A stretch of DNA of 64,000 nucleotides from NCBI GenBank assembly GCA_008828725.1, contig MEHQ01004546.1, positions 242,324-306,323 on the forward strand, written 5' to 3'. Source of the stretch: Saccharina japonica (taxonomy: Eukaryota; Sar; Phaeophyceae; Laminariales; Laminariaceae). The notes below the pieces were generated by a model that was not told where the DNA came from, did no database searches, and worked only from the letters and a program-made list of their open reading frames with translations. Position numbers and translations under genes: made by a program. Positions 24,496 through 35,854 of this stretch are shown here, piece after piece; the stretch's first letter is position 1; every line of letters begins with the position of its first letter.

Positions 24496-25162
24496 TGGAA
24501 ACTTACAACTCGTATATACATATATGCGATCATTATATATATGAAGGAAGTACAAAATCAGCCTCCGATGTGTAATGAGCTAACGCTAACTCAAGGCGGC
24601 TATAAGCCGATGGACCCCCCGCAATCAAAACGCCACCATACCCCTGTCCACCATGCAACTCCCTAGGAGCTTGACGGCGCCCATTTACAATCCATAGACC
24701 TGTGACACTTGAGTGCAGTCCAAACTCTCATTATTAGTTATTTAGTGTTGGAGGTGTGAAACGGGGTGCCCAACAGACTTGTCCACACCTCCATTTTGAT
24801 TGGTCAACACCTCTATACCCTGATCCCACCCGGGCCAGATCCCTTTTGGCACCCTGCTCCCACTTAGTAAAGTGCAAAAGTGTAGGGTTAGGGATAGCGG
24901 AATAGCCCTGTGGACTGCAGTTAAGACCTGCTGTCCATGGACTGTAGATAGTAAATGGTTGCTCTCTGGGAGCTTTTGATGCATTATCCAGGTGTCAAAA
25001 CTAAAAATGGTAGACAAATGTATCGATTACGCAACACTATCCTGTGTGCTGAATGTTACATGCCCGCATTAAATCTTAAGAACTGGTCCCACGAATTTGG
25101 GGACAAATTACTTGAAATTAGTGTGGGACATTGTTTTCAGTTCTGAACGGATTAAGGAAAGG

Positions 25163-25590
25163 ACGGGTTCCCGGCAGTAGCTTTTACCGTGTTCTTGACC
25201 CACAAATCGTACCAGATAAAAGTACCCATGTATTACGCGGGTTCCCGGCAGTAGCTTTTACCGCGTTCTTGACCCACAAATCGTACCAGATAAAAGTACC
25301 CATACATGACGGTGTTTCGTGGTGGTTCGCACTTTTTTTTTTTTGCAGATTGTTCCAAAACGCGCGGCGAAGCCGCGCTCTGGTCGAGCCTTAGCCTACA
25401 CTAGGGTTGGGGCTATGGTTGGGGTTAGGGCAGGGTAGGGTTAGGTCGACGCCTTCGCGTAATTTTATTTTAAAAAAACGTCCAAAAGTACATGAAAGCA
25501 GCAAGAAATCATCGTATATTTGGTACTTTATCTGGTACGATTTGTGGGTTAAAAGACCGGTATAAAGGCGCCTCGGTCCCCCGAGTATGG
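25163..25590 (+). repeat. Repeat unit duplicated directly and once inverted
   Basis: GGGTTCCCGGCAGTAGCTTT ... ACCAGATAAAAGTACCCAT occurs twice in tandem (about 25163-25232 and 25240-25310). A partial reverse copy (GGTACTTTATCTGGTACGAT TTGTGGGTT) follows at 25512-25560. The arrangement resembles a degraded terminal-inverted-repeat element. Confidence 0.6.
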
Positions 25591-25689
25591 CTAAGAAGAA
25601 CTCCCCGGGAGCTCGTGAATTATCCAGGGTCAACAGAAAGTTATCAGAAAATTCTCCAATTGCTATTGTAACAGGGCCGTGAGTTTGGC

Positions 25690-26010
25690 TGACTTAAGAG
25701 TACGGGCAGTTTTTCGGCAGTACATATGTACTGCGAGTGACTCGCAGTATTTATGGGTTCAATACTCTTGATACTCTCGTGTACTCCCAGTTATTTCGGA
25801 TGTTTGTACTGCGGGTACTGCTTGAACTCGGGGTTCTGTACTGCTCATACTCCCAGTTCTCGCAGTATTTGGGCCTTCAGTACTGATCATACTCCCAGTA
25901 CTCGCAGTATTCAGGCCGCCAGTACGAGTACTGCATTCCTCTCAGTACTCAAGAGTACGAAACGTACTTGATACTCGGAGTGTACTCGGAGTATGAAGTA
26001 TACTGGGAGC
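25690..26010 (+). repeat. GTACTC/GAGTAC-rich cluster
   Basis: Many imperfect copies of CAGTACTCGCAGTA and its reverse complement, giving a chain of short palindromes. Confidence 0.65.
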
Positions 26011-26399
26011 ATCTGTGCATTGGTATGAAGTGTGAACTACTGTATGTATGTACGAGAAGTGTACGTATCCTGCATGAGGCCATATATAACCCGCACGAGT
26101 ATATAGATAGTACGCGAGATCTGACATCACACAGCTTGCAAAAATGAGTTTCGACGAAAATCCTCGATCTCACAGCTGTTTTTTTTTAATTTTTCATGAA
26201 TACTTGCACGAAAATTGCCAAGATTGGTTAGTAACTTTTGCGAGAATCAAGAATCGAGATCCGAGATTGTGAATTTTCGGAGGATCACCCTCGAATATCG
26301 GGATCGTTTTTTTTTCATGCCCATTTTTTTTTCAGAGAATCGATCGCCCCGTCGGTTTCATAGACTATCTCCAGCACTGGAGACTGGAGAAAGTAAAGA

Positions 26400-26870
26400 G
26401 ATCACATAGAGAGGATTCCAGACCGCATGCCATAATATTACATATTATTAGATATATGATACCATACGTATTTTTTACGATGTGTGTTTTTTTGCTGCGG
26501 GCGTGTGTGTCTACCCGCCGCTAAACGAGAGGAAGAACGAGAGAGGAAAGAAGTCACGCAGAGAGAGTTCCAGAAGCTCGTCCTACGTGCAGCATCTGAT
26601 ATGATACGCGTATTTTTTTTCAAATTGTTTTGTGTTTTCGCTGCAGTCGTGTCTACTTGCTGTACGTCGTAGTGTCTACCCGTCGCTGAACGAGAGGAAC
26701 GAGAGAGTACAAGAGGCCAACCAGAGAGGGTTCCAGACAGCTTGTGCTGTGATATCTGATAATCATGTCGCATTTTTTATTTTGTTCTTCAGCCGTGTCT
26801 AGTGTCTACCCGCCGCGGAGAGCCGAGAGGAGCCTAGAAAAAAGGTTCAGCTCGTATTTTTTTTAACCCG
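26400..26870 (+). repeat. Tandem repeat of about 150 bp, three units
   Basis: Each unit has a GTGTCTACCCGCCGCT-type block, AACGAGAGGAA, AGAG.GTTCCAGA, ATCTGATA and a T-rich run. Units are 75-90% alike by eye. Confidence 0.65.
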
Positions 26871-28212
26871 CTATAGAACAGCAAAATAATAACAAAGAAG
26901 CACGCCCCAATGAGCGTGTCTTACGTATGACGCAGCTTGCAAAGTTGAGTTTCTCAACCGTTCAATCGGTGGTACCCACAGCTCACGTATTTTTACATTT
27001 TTATAAAAAACAAAAACACACATATATAAATATATACATATCATACGTAAATATTTGAAGGAGTTTACCACCAAAAAACGTGCCTGCAGATGGAAAGGTG
27101 TTTTACTTGTGTTTACACCAGTAGTCTATCAATAGTATGTACATGCACCAGGGTGTATGTGTAACATTTCACTATTAATACTACTATCTGTTGTGGTTTT
27201 CTTCTGCTGTTGTGCTGTCTGTCGGCAACGGAGAGAGAGTTGCAGCCAGTTTGTCCGGAAATATAGTAACCGTTCGGGTACTCGTGTAACAGCAGTCCTT
27301 ACATTTCCCGGACAAAAGCTGTGCAGTATGTAGTCGGCAAATTCATTGGTAAAGAGTGGGAGGGGGAGGGGGGGGTGATTCTGCTGTAGTCGAATGGAGA
27401 TTGCGGGCGTGTAGTTCAGTTTTGGACACGCATAACATGCTGTAGGGATTTTAGGTGTACCTCTTCGGACTGGTGTATCCTTTCCCTGCTATGATAAGTG
27501 TGCGTGTTCTTTAGGATTCTCTGATGGCTCTAACACTTTTGTGACCACGGGCTGTGATCTTGCTAGATCAGACTATAGGGATTAGCAACTGAAACGAGTT
27601 TAATGTGAAGACAACAACAACAGCAACAACAACAACAATAACAACCCGCCGTCGGGACATGAGATAAAGGGACCGTATTATCATACACATATTAGTAGTA
27701 TCATACCAGGTATACTATTAATACTGCTTTAAGTAAAGAGAACATTTCAGCTTTTACGATATATAATATATACGCGTACGAGTATATTAAATGCTTACCT
27801 ATACGTACTGTTGTAAAGAAAAAGTATTGCTACGTACGCAAGTAATTAATCTATATACCGGTCTCATGTGAATGTAGTCTCTGTTTTGGCCTTTCTGATA
27901 TGAACATCAAACGTATCTTATATTACGGTCAGAGTGACACTATTTCACACCTGAGACAGATCATACAGATCAGAGAGATCAATCCCACTTGCTGATCTAG
28001 ATCTCCCAAGGCAGCTCTATTCCCGGTTTTGTACGATCTAGCCCACCTGTCGCATCGCTACCCTCTCACCCCCCCCCCCGCCCCCCGATCCCTTCCATCC
28101 CTCCCTCCCTCCCTCCCTCAAAACCCACCTCTCATACACGCACGCGGCGGTTATTTCCTTTCGGGTTTTGTGGTGAGATCAGGCGGTGTTTTCTTCTGTT
28201 GGCGGGGCGGAG

Positions 28213-28332
28213 GGTATGGCGGTCCCGGTTCCAAGCTCGGCGACAGGACCGGGCGGTATGGACGAGGTGGATCACCACGGAAATACGCCGCTGCTTCTAG
28301 CTCTGCAGCTTGGGCGCTTGGAGTGTGCCAAT
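28213..28332 (+). CDS. Exon 3: second ankyrin repeat
   Basis: The chosen acceptor is GGAG|GGT after a pyrimidine stretch ending near 28195. It is the only nearby AG that keeps phase 0 from exon 2, and its context is weak, so the 5' edge is less sure than the rest. The donor AAT|GTAAGT at 28333 is near consensus. The product is a short Pro/Gly linker, then DEVDHHGNTPLLLALQLGRL and ECAN. DHHGNTPL is the signature ankyrin TPLH turn as found in ANKRD13 (DHHGNTPLHLAV). The His after TPL is replaced by Leu. Confidence 0.8.
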
Positions 28333-28645
28333 GTAAGTCTTGCTCTCTAATGTTTCGGGGGTTTGGGGTTCAGGGAGGGATGTGGTGGGGGTGGGAGGGG
28401 GGAGGTGGGCGCGGGGGGGGCGGGGGGGTGTTTTGCTTTGGTACACGTGGGTGTTTTGGCGGCGCTTTTTTGTGATGGAGGAAAGGTGTCCTTTGTGTTG
28501 TGTTGTTTGAAAATAGTAGTAGTAGTAGTAGTAGTAGTCGTCGTAGTAGTGGTAATTGTAATGGTAATGGCAGTGGTAGTGGTAGGCGAACCGATCGGAT
28601 GGCCATTTCGTCCGATCGAACCTATCGAACCAATCACACGTGCGA

Positions 28646-29065
28646 CGATGGGGGGAGGGGGGGGTGTACTTCATTTTCATGCATGGCCGTAGTCGTATGA
28701 CCATAGACCCTCGCATCCCTACAATGCCGGGACGGAGCATGTCGGGTTTTCACCGACCAGGCAGACATTGCTAGCACCAAGCGCGAAGCGCCGTGAGGTG
28801 TTGGGCGAGTCGCATGAAGGGTGAGCTGCATCCTACTAAGAACCGCTTGTCAGGCGGACTTGCATATGGATGACAGCTTCAATGAGTTAATTTAATGTCT
28901 GGTGTGGCTACTTCCTGAGACAGCAATGGGAGCACTATGTATCTGCCTCATGAATGCCTTACCATATCACACTACGTGATACGATCATTCCCCTTGTGCG
29001 GAGCAAAGGTTCTCCACCCCGCACAAATGATCTAACTCGACCACCAGCCTGGGTAACCGCAAAAA
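28646..29065 (+). repeat. Dispersed element R, longest copy
   Basis: It starts at a poly-G tract, then GGCCGTAGTCGTATGACCAT, ACAATGCCGGGACGGAGCAT, GTGAGCTGCATCCTACTAAG, CATATGGATGACAGCTTCAA and TTGTGCGGAGCAAAGGTTCT, ending in an A-rich run. Other copies: 5527 (partial), 14400-14735, 16547-16960 (-), 29155-29215 (partial), 45014-45110 (partial), 48190-48310, 48376-48520, 48560-48615 (partial), 48690-48995, 55690-55812 (-) and 55970-56125 (-). No coding capacity. Confidence 0.7.
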
Positions 29066-29490
29066 AAAACAAGAAAAAAAACGGTACCCTGGTTGTCTAG
29101 CTCACGCAGTGAGAGGCATGTTTTACAGCATCGTCGCCAGGCGACGCCAACCCAACCCAACCGGGGGGCGGGGGGTAAACTCGATATTCATGCATGGCCG
29201 CAGTCGTATGGGTAGACGATGGGGAGGGCAGTTTTTGACACACACACATGTATGGCTGCCGGGGGGGGGGGGGGTCCTTCAACTAGAAACTCTACCCAAT
29301 AAGGCGTATGCCCTGCAAGGCATGTCTTATCGCCAAAACACAATTTCAATAACGCGCATGGCCCGTAAGGCATGCCTTATCGTCAGAACACCATTTGTGT
29401 CTTAGATTTTATATTGGTTGTATACCTACCTTAAGGCTATCGGGTTGCATTTTCATGTTTTCTCAAGGTCGGCTTATGGATAGCTTGCTG

Positions 29491-29634
29491 TTACGGGAGG
29501 GCATAGTAAATAGGACCAACGGTATACACAAGAACTTACCGGTATTTCCCTATTGTTGCTATTGTTGCTAACAATATTTGGTTCTACGTACCAGGTATTA
29601 ATAGTTATCATGGCCCCCTGTAATAATGCGGTGG
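29491..29634 (+). mobile_element. MITE-like element, family B copies
   Basis: From TTACGGGAGGGCATAGTAAATAGG to CATGGCCCCCTGTAAT; more degraded family B pieces follow to 29790. Confidence 0.65.
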
Positions 29635-29944
29635 GGGTCCTACGTAGTAAATAGGACCTATGATACCAGGTACGGTAGCTTTTGCTAACATTATTTGGTC
29701 GTATTTACTATACGTAGCCCCCCGTACTATTTCCCTGCTTTTGCTAACATTATTTGGTCGTATTTACTGTACGTAGCCCCCCGTACTCTTGATACTACGG
29801 GAGATTCTACTATTAACCCTTATAGAACTGGAGTCCCGTTTTGGAGACAAAAGTACTTATAATTAGAGTGGTTTGTCCCCAAAACGGGACTGCAGTCTTG
29901 AAAGGTAAATACCGTATATAGGACCTACGGTACCAGCACAACCC

Positions 29945-30130
29945 TATTTTATTTTATTTTTTTCCATCCCATTCATTATCTTCGCACTTCCGTCTTTCTC
30001 CCTCCCTAGTCGTAACTCAGATCCGGGGTCACAAAGTAGGCTCCTCTCCCTCCTTCCCCCCTACGGTTCTTGCCTTGCATTTTTATCGCGAGAAGACTTC
30101 AGCACTTTCTTCCCTCGTCAACTCTCGTCG
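29945..30130 (+). repeat. Element S copy
   Basis: Nearly full-length copy of the 5700-5890 element, ending at CTTCCCTCGTCAACTCTCGT. Confidence 0.65.
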
Positions 30131-30199
30131 AATTTTGCTTACCCACGCTATAATATGCGCTCTCGACAGACGGTGTAATTTGAGAATAAAAGCCTTCAT

Positions 30200-30266
30200 G
30201 GGGAGAATCGAACCCTCGACATCCGGCCCAACAAGCTTCGTGGCTACCAGTTAGACCACCGGGGAG
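30200..30266 (-). tRNA. tRNA-like sequence or tRNA-derived repeat head, probably not functional
   Basis: On the minus strand there is a good A box (TGGTCTAACTGG) and B box (GGTTCGATTC) at normal tRNA spacing, about 67 nt. The acceptor stem does not pair, the T stem has a mismatch, and no convincing five-base-pair anticodon stem forms around GAAGCTT. A decayed tRNA or SINE promoter is more likely than a working gene. Amino acid identity cannot be given. Confidence 0.4.
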
Positions 30267-30429
30267 ACCGGTAACCCTATGAAATTCCCTATTGTTACTA
30301 TTAATATCAATATTTAGTCTTATCTTTACTAACTGTGCTCTCCCGTAATAGTGACTTGCTAATAGTATGGAAATATTTTCAAGTGAGAGGACCCCCAGAA
30401 TAAAGCAGGCGCACCTCTCTATCAAATCA

Positions 30430-31560
30430 ATCGAACCAATCAAACCACCTTTCGTTCGATGGAACCAATCGAATCAATCGGATGGCCTGGCTGCCCCTTT
30501 CATCCGATCGAAATGTTCGAATCAATCTGGATGGCCATTTCTTCGTCCGATCCTAAGACATCCGATCAATCAGTCGGACGGCCCTTTCGTAATGCACGAT
30601 CGAATCAAATCAATCAACCAATCCATCCATCCATCCATCCATCCATCCATCCATCCATCCATCAATCGGATGGCCGTTTCATCGGATCGAAGAAGTCGGT
30701 GGCCCTTTCATCCCGATCAACCAGCTATAACGGGGGACCATAGTAAACACTAGTAAATAGGACCTACGGTAGACACAAAAACCTATACATTTACTGATTT
30801 TACTAACAATATTTGGCCTTATTTACTATGGTCCCCCGTAATATTTATTCTAATCAATCGAACCGGTCGGACGGCCGCTTCGTTCGATCGAAGACATCGA
30901 ACCAATTGGATGGGCCCTTTTCCATCGGATCGAAGAAATCGAGCCATCAGCCCGATGGTCCTTTCATCCGATTGAAGAAATCGAACCAATCGGTTGGGTT
31001 CTTTCCATCTGATCGAAGAAATCGAACCAACCCGGTGGTCCTTTCATCGGATGGCCTTTCATACGCATACTTGAGATCAACTCAATTCGGTGGTCCTTTC
31101 ATCAGACCGAACCAGTCGAACTAATCGGATGGCCTATCATACGCATACTTTGGATCGACTCAATTCGGTGGTCCTTTCATCCGATCGAAGAAAATCGAAC
31201 CAATCGGATGACCTTCCATACGCATATCTTATAGATGAAACTCAATTCGGTGGTGCGCCCGAATTATTAAATCCGAAGGCCCGATTTCAAGCTTGCTGCT
31301 GGATACACCATACGTCTGATTCAGACCGATCAAATCAATCGGACGGCCCATTCATCCAGACCGAATGAGTCGAAAAGCTGGGATGGCCAGTTCATCCGAC
31401 CGAACCGATCACAGCAGTCGGATGCCCCTTGCACCCGACCGAAACCGAATGGAACCAATCGGATGGCCTTTTCATCCGATCGAACCAATCAAACCAATCG
31501 GGCGGTCCTTTCATCGGATCGAACCAATGTTTTTTGTTTGTTTTTTTTTCGCATCCCATC
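30430..31560 (+). repeat. Degenerate minisatellite (TTTCATCCGATCGAACCAAT CGGATGGCC)
   Basis: Units of about 30-45 bp with GGATGGCC, TTTCATCCGATCG and AACCAATC are repeated over 1.1 kb, interrupted by an (ATCC)n run (30624-30664) and a family B MITE (30728-30842). The unit is itself partly palindromic. The part from 31182 on is included in the inverted repeat. Confidence 0.75.
30728..30842 (+). mobile_element. MITE-like element, family B, best-preserved copy
   Basis: Ends AACGGGGGACCATAGTAAA and TTTACTATGGTCCCCCGT; 115 bp; inserted into the minisatellite at a TA-rich site. Confidence 0.82.
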
Positions 31561-31874
31561 GAAGAAATACATTCAATCGGATGTACGTACTGGAATGTAT
31601 ATTTAGCGCAATTCCACGCGATTCGACGAGGGAAAACAGGTCTGAAGTCTTCTCGCGATAAAAAAAAGCAAGGCACGGAGCGAAGCGGGAAGGGGGGGGA
31701 GAGCCTATGGTGTGCCCCCGAATCTGAGCTACGGCTATTAATAGGAGGGAGAAAGATAGGAAGGGCGAAGGATATACATGGATGGGGGAAAAAATGAGAG
31801 AAAAAAAAGTGTTGGGTATCGAACGAGATTAGGTACTCGTACGATTTCGATATTTGATACCAGGTACGTATTAT

Positions 31875-32145
31875 ACATGGAAGCTTTCGTTGTGTATTTG
31901 CATCTTTATCTAACGAGATTCGATATATTTTCTATATTCTGATACGTTCATGGAAGGTTTCGTTGTGTATCTGCATCTGTATGGAACGAGAGTCGATATG
32001 CTTTCGATATTTTATACGTACGTACGTACATGGAAGCTTAAGCTTTCGTTGTGTATCTGTATCTATATGGAACGATAATCGTTATGATTTCAATATTTTA
32101 TACGTACGTACATGGAAGCTTTCGTTGTGTATCTGCATCAAAAGC
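31875..32145 (+). repeat. Tandem repeat of about 75 bp, four units
   Basis: Units contain CATGGAAGCTTTCGTTGTGT, ATCTGCATCTATATGGAACG and a TTTTATACGTACGTA end. Mirrored in the right arm at about 38297-38567. Confidence 0.8.
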
Positions 32146-33251
32146 ACGGGGGATACGAGGACATGAAGGGCAAAATACGTTCGACATTTCCATGCATCGA
32201 ACGTTCGATTTTCCGATGCATCGTAACTTTCGAAAAATAACATTCCAATCCAAATCGGATGTCCGTATATTGATGACTACGGTGACATTCCGTCGACGAT
32301 TTTGCCAGCATGATGCCAACATTGTGTGTGTGTTGTCTTCACATTAAACCCGTTCTTTCTACCCAACCACATCAAGTACACCCAGTGTCTGTCCCGATTC
32401 CTAATCCTAGAGAGATACAAATTATGTGGTAACATTGATAAAAGTGCCGACAATATGGCTAAGCTAACGATGAAAGCCTCGTATCGTAAACTAGAGTGCC
32501 AACACTTTTTGCCAACGAGTACGTACTACATCGATTGGCGAAGCAATGGATGCCATAAATTGCACCGTGATTTCTACCCATCGACATCCCGCGCCCTTTA
32601 GTTACAAACCGCTCGTCGCTCTATCTACCTGTCGACACCCCCGCACATGAGGCGTGGAAATCACCTGCTGATGGTGAATATTTACGGAAGCTTTGTGCTT
32701 GGCGCCTTAAGCAGACCTCCAGACCCCAACCCTAACCCGAACCGTATGATAGTGATCAGTGCTGGGATGCTGTGCTTGGTAAGACTCTAGGTTGATCCGG
32801 CCGGCAGGATGCTGTGCTTGGAAATACTCTATAGGTGTGTTTCGGCCGGCTCGGGATGCTGCTGTGGCTTGGAAATACTCTATAGGTTGATTGCGCAGCT
32901 TACAATGGACCCCTTGGCCAATCAGAGCTTGGAAATACTCTATAGGTTGATTGCACCGCTTACAATGGACCCCTTAAGCCAATCAGAGCGCGTAAATAGC
33001 AGCTACCCCAGGAAGAGTCATCACTATCAGGCGATGTCCACTACTGCTGCCGCCGCGCTAAACCCACCCAGTGGGTCCCGTGCTGATTATTCATCCCTAG
33101 AGGGATGCAAGCTCTATATGGTATGCCGAACATGGCAAGCTTAACGGTGGGTTGAATGCCGAGACACTCCTGACCCCAAGTTGTCGACGAGGAAATCTAA
33201 GACGGCTGTATGTGTGCACTGTATGCCGATGTGTGTCATGGGTAACCACAG

Positions 33252-33353
33252 GCAATGCTGGAAGCCGGGGCTAACGTGGACATCAAGAGCGGACGGAGAT
33301 ACCACCTCATGGACGAAGCTGTGCTCACTGGGGACCAGGCCATCGTCAGACAG
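33252..33353 (+). CDS. Exon 4: ankyrin repeat (copy in the left inverted-repeat arm)
   Basis: Acceptor CCACAG|GCA and donor CAG|GTAACT bound a 102-nt, phase-0 exon encoding AMLEAGANVDIKSGRRYHLM and DEAVLTGDQAIVRQ. LEAGANVDI is the end of ankyrin repeat 2, and the remainder is the helix pair of a third repeat (canonical W.PL.EAI..GD..M). Fifty-seven bases after the exon the intron enters a GTGCT array. An identical copy lies on the minus strand at 37089-37190, so this exon is inside a palindromic duplication. Confidence 0.85.
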
Positions 33354-33490
33354 GTAACTACGGCTGCTGTAAATGAACTCTTCCAACTCATCTACTGCTG
33401 CTCGTGTGCTGGGCTGGGCTGGGCTGTGCTGTGCTGTGCTGTGCTGTGCTGTGCTGTGCTGTGCTGTGCCGTGCCGTGCTGTGCTGTGCC

Positions 33491-35335
33491 GTGCTGTGCT
33501 GTGCTGTGCTGTGCTGTGCTGTGCTGTGCTGTGCTGTGCTGTGCTGTGCTGTGCTGTGCTGTGCTGTGCTGTGCTGTGCTGTGCTGTGCTGTGCTGTGCT
33601 GTGCTGTGCTGTGCTGTGCTGTGCTGTGCTGTGCTGTGCTGTGCTGTGCTGTGCTGTGCTGTGCTGTGCTGTGCTGTGCTGTGCTGTGCTGTGCTGTGCT
33701 GTGCTGTGCTGTGCTGTGCTGTGCTGTGCTGTGCTGTGCTGTGCTGTGCTGTGCTGTGCTGTGCTGTGCTGTGCTGTGCTGTGCTGTGCTGTGCTGTGCT
33801 GTGCTGTGCTGTGCTGTGCTGTGCTGTGCTGTGCTGTGCTGTGCTGTGCTGTGCTGTGCTGTGCTGTGCTGTGCTGTGCTGTGCTGTGCTGTGCTGTGCT
33901 GTGCTGTGCTGTGCTGTGCTGTGCTGTGCTGTGCTGTGCTGTGCTGTGCTGTGCTGTGCTGTGCTGTGCTGTGCTGTGCTGTGCTGTGCTGTGCTGTGCT
34001 GTGCTGTGCTGTGCTGTGCTGTGCTGTGCTGTGCTGTGCTGTGCTGTGCTGTGCTGTGCTGTGCTGTGCTGTGCTGTGCTGTGCTGTGCTGTGCTGTGCT
34101 GTGCTGTGCTGTGCTGTGCTGTGCTGTGCTGTGCTGTGCTGTGCTGTGCTGTGCTGTGCTGTGCTGTGCTGTGCTGTGCTGTGCTGTGCTGTGCTGTGCT
34201 GTGCTGTGCTGTGCTGTGCTGTGCTGTGCTGTGCTGTGCTGTGCTGTGCTGTGCTGTGCTGTGCTGTGCTGTGCTGTGCTGTGCTGTGCTGTGCTGTGCT
34301 GTGCTGTGCTGTGCTGTGCTGTGCTGTGCTGTGCTGTGCTGTGCTGTGCTGTGCTGTGCTGTGCTGTGCTGTGCTGTGCTGTGCTGTGCTGTGCTGTGCT
34401 GTGCTGTGCTGTGCTGTGCTGTGCTGTGCTGTGCTGTGCTGTGCTGTGCTGTGCTGTGCTGTGCTGTGCTGTGCTGTGCTGTGCTGTGCTGTGCTGTGCT
34501 GTGCTGTGCTGTGCTGTGCTGTGCTGTGCTGTGCTGTGCTGTGCTGTGCTGTGCTGTGCTGTGCTGTGCTGTGCTGTGCTGTGCTGTGCTGTGCTGTGCT
34601 GTGCTGTGCTGTGCTGTGCTGTGCTGTGCTGTGCTGTGCTGTGCTGTGCTGTGCTGTGCTGTGCTGTGCTGTGCTGTGCTGTGCTGTGCTGTGCTGTGCT
34701 GTGCTGTGCTGTGCTGTGCTGTGCTGTGCTGTGCTGTGCTGTGCTGTGCTGTGCTGTGCTGTGCTGTGCTGTGCTGTGCTGTGCTGTGCTGTGCTGTGCT
34801 GTGCTGTGCTGTGCTGTGCTGTGCTGTGCTGTGCTGTGCTGTGCTGTGCTGTGCTGTGCTGTGCTGTGCTGTGCTGTGCTGTGCTGTGCTGTGCTGTGCT
34901 GTGCTGTGCTGTGCTGTGCTGTGCTGTGCTGTGCTGTGCTGTGCTGTGCTGTGCTGTGCTGTGCTGTGCTGTGCTGTGCTGTGCTGTGCTGTGCTGTGCT
35001 GTGCTGTGCTGTGCTGTGCTGTGCTGTGCTGTGCTGTGCTGTGCTGTGCTGTGCTGTGCTGTGCTGTGCTGTGCTGTGCTGTGCTGTGCTGTGCTGTGCT
35101 GTGCTGTGCTGTGCTGTGCTGTGCTGTGCTGTGCTGTGCTGTGCTGTGCTGTGCTGTGCTGTGCTGTGCTGTGCTGTGCTGTGCTGTGCTGTGCTGTGCT
35201 GTGCTGTGCTGTGCTGTGCTGTGCTGTGCTGTGCTGTGCTGTGCTGTGCTGTGCTGTGCTGTGCTGTGCTGTGCTGTGCTGTGCTGTGCTGTGCTGTGCT
35301 GTGCTGTGCTGTGCTGTGCTGTGCTGTGCTGTGCT
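33491..35335 (+). repeat. Pure (GTGCT) pentanucleotide array, 369 units
   Basis: 1845 bp without a single interruption, preceded (33408-33490) by irregular GGGCT, GTGCT and GTGCC units. All six frames are open because the 5-mer never makes a stop; the resulting 600-700-residue AVLCC or HSTAQ frames are artefacts of the repeat. Lies in the intron after exon 4. Confidence 0.97.
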
Positions 35336-35854
35336 GACCCACCCACCCAGCTAACCACCTACCTTATCACACGGGTGAGAACATACCACACCCCCTACCG
35401 TACCTGGTACACTGTAATCAAGATAGCACACACCCCCTTCGGACAGATTTCTTCTCCAAATCATGCCTTAGAAGGGCCGTGGCTTAAGAGGGGCACACAC
35501 AACGAAAGCGGTGGCTTTGGAAAGACGATACAAGTTCCATGTAGAGACGAGAATCGCTCGGAGCTTTTCCCTTTTTTACCCCGTCGTTGACAAGACCAGC
35601 TGAAAAATAGCACATTCTTTCAAGGGGTGTTTGAGAAATATCATCACCCCGGGTGGTACGGAAATAGCACATTCTTCCGAGAGGGGTGTGTGATTATTAC
35701 CACCCCGGGTGGTACGGTACATAGGAAATAATCCGAGGGGGTGTGATATATTACCACCTGTGATATGGTACTTACCCACCCCCCCCCCAATCCACCCCAC
35801 CCACCACAAACATCACGCCCCCCCCCCCCCCCTCCCCGCCTCCGTACCGCCTAC

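Larger units (their letters stand above)
22947..28212 (+). other. Intron 2 (5.3 kb)
   Basis: It begins with GGT/GTTG-rich DNA (22980-23350), then a family B relic with internal ACCAAATATTGTT repeats (23655-23838), then the tandem blocks listed below. 26990-28000 is AT-rich with no recognised feature other than family D remnants near 27250. Confidence 0.6.
28333..33251 (+). other. Intron 3 (4.9 kb)
   Basis: Contains an (AGT)n run (28513-28550), element R, several family B copies, element S, a tRNA-like sequence, a GATCGAACCAATCGGATGGC minisatellite and the start of the left inverted-repeat arm at 31182. Confidence 0.6.
31182..33490 (+). repeat. Inverted repeat, left arm (2.3 kb) containing exon 4
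   Basis: Each base i matches the complement of base 70442-i in 36952-39260 with no net indel. Match starts exactly at 31182 (31181 does not pair with 39261) and continues through exon 4 and the irregular GGGCT/GTGCC units into pure GTGCT. The only mismatches seen cluster at about 31570-31640. It contains element S (reverse), a 75-bp tandem repeat (31875-32145) and a 57-bp tandem repeat (32815-32995). Confidence 0.95.

Noticed and set aside
32780-32830. GGTTGATCCGGCCGGCAGG resembling the start of small-subunit rRNA
   Set aside because: Similarity stops after about ten bases; the rest belongs to a 57-bp local tandem repeat.
33141-35590. Open frames of 650-730 residues on both strands (AVLCC and HSTAQ repeats)
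   Set aside because: They exist only because a 5-base unit without stop codons keeps all six frames open. Real coding sequence here is limited to exon 4.
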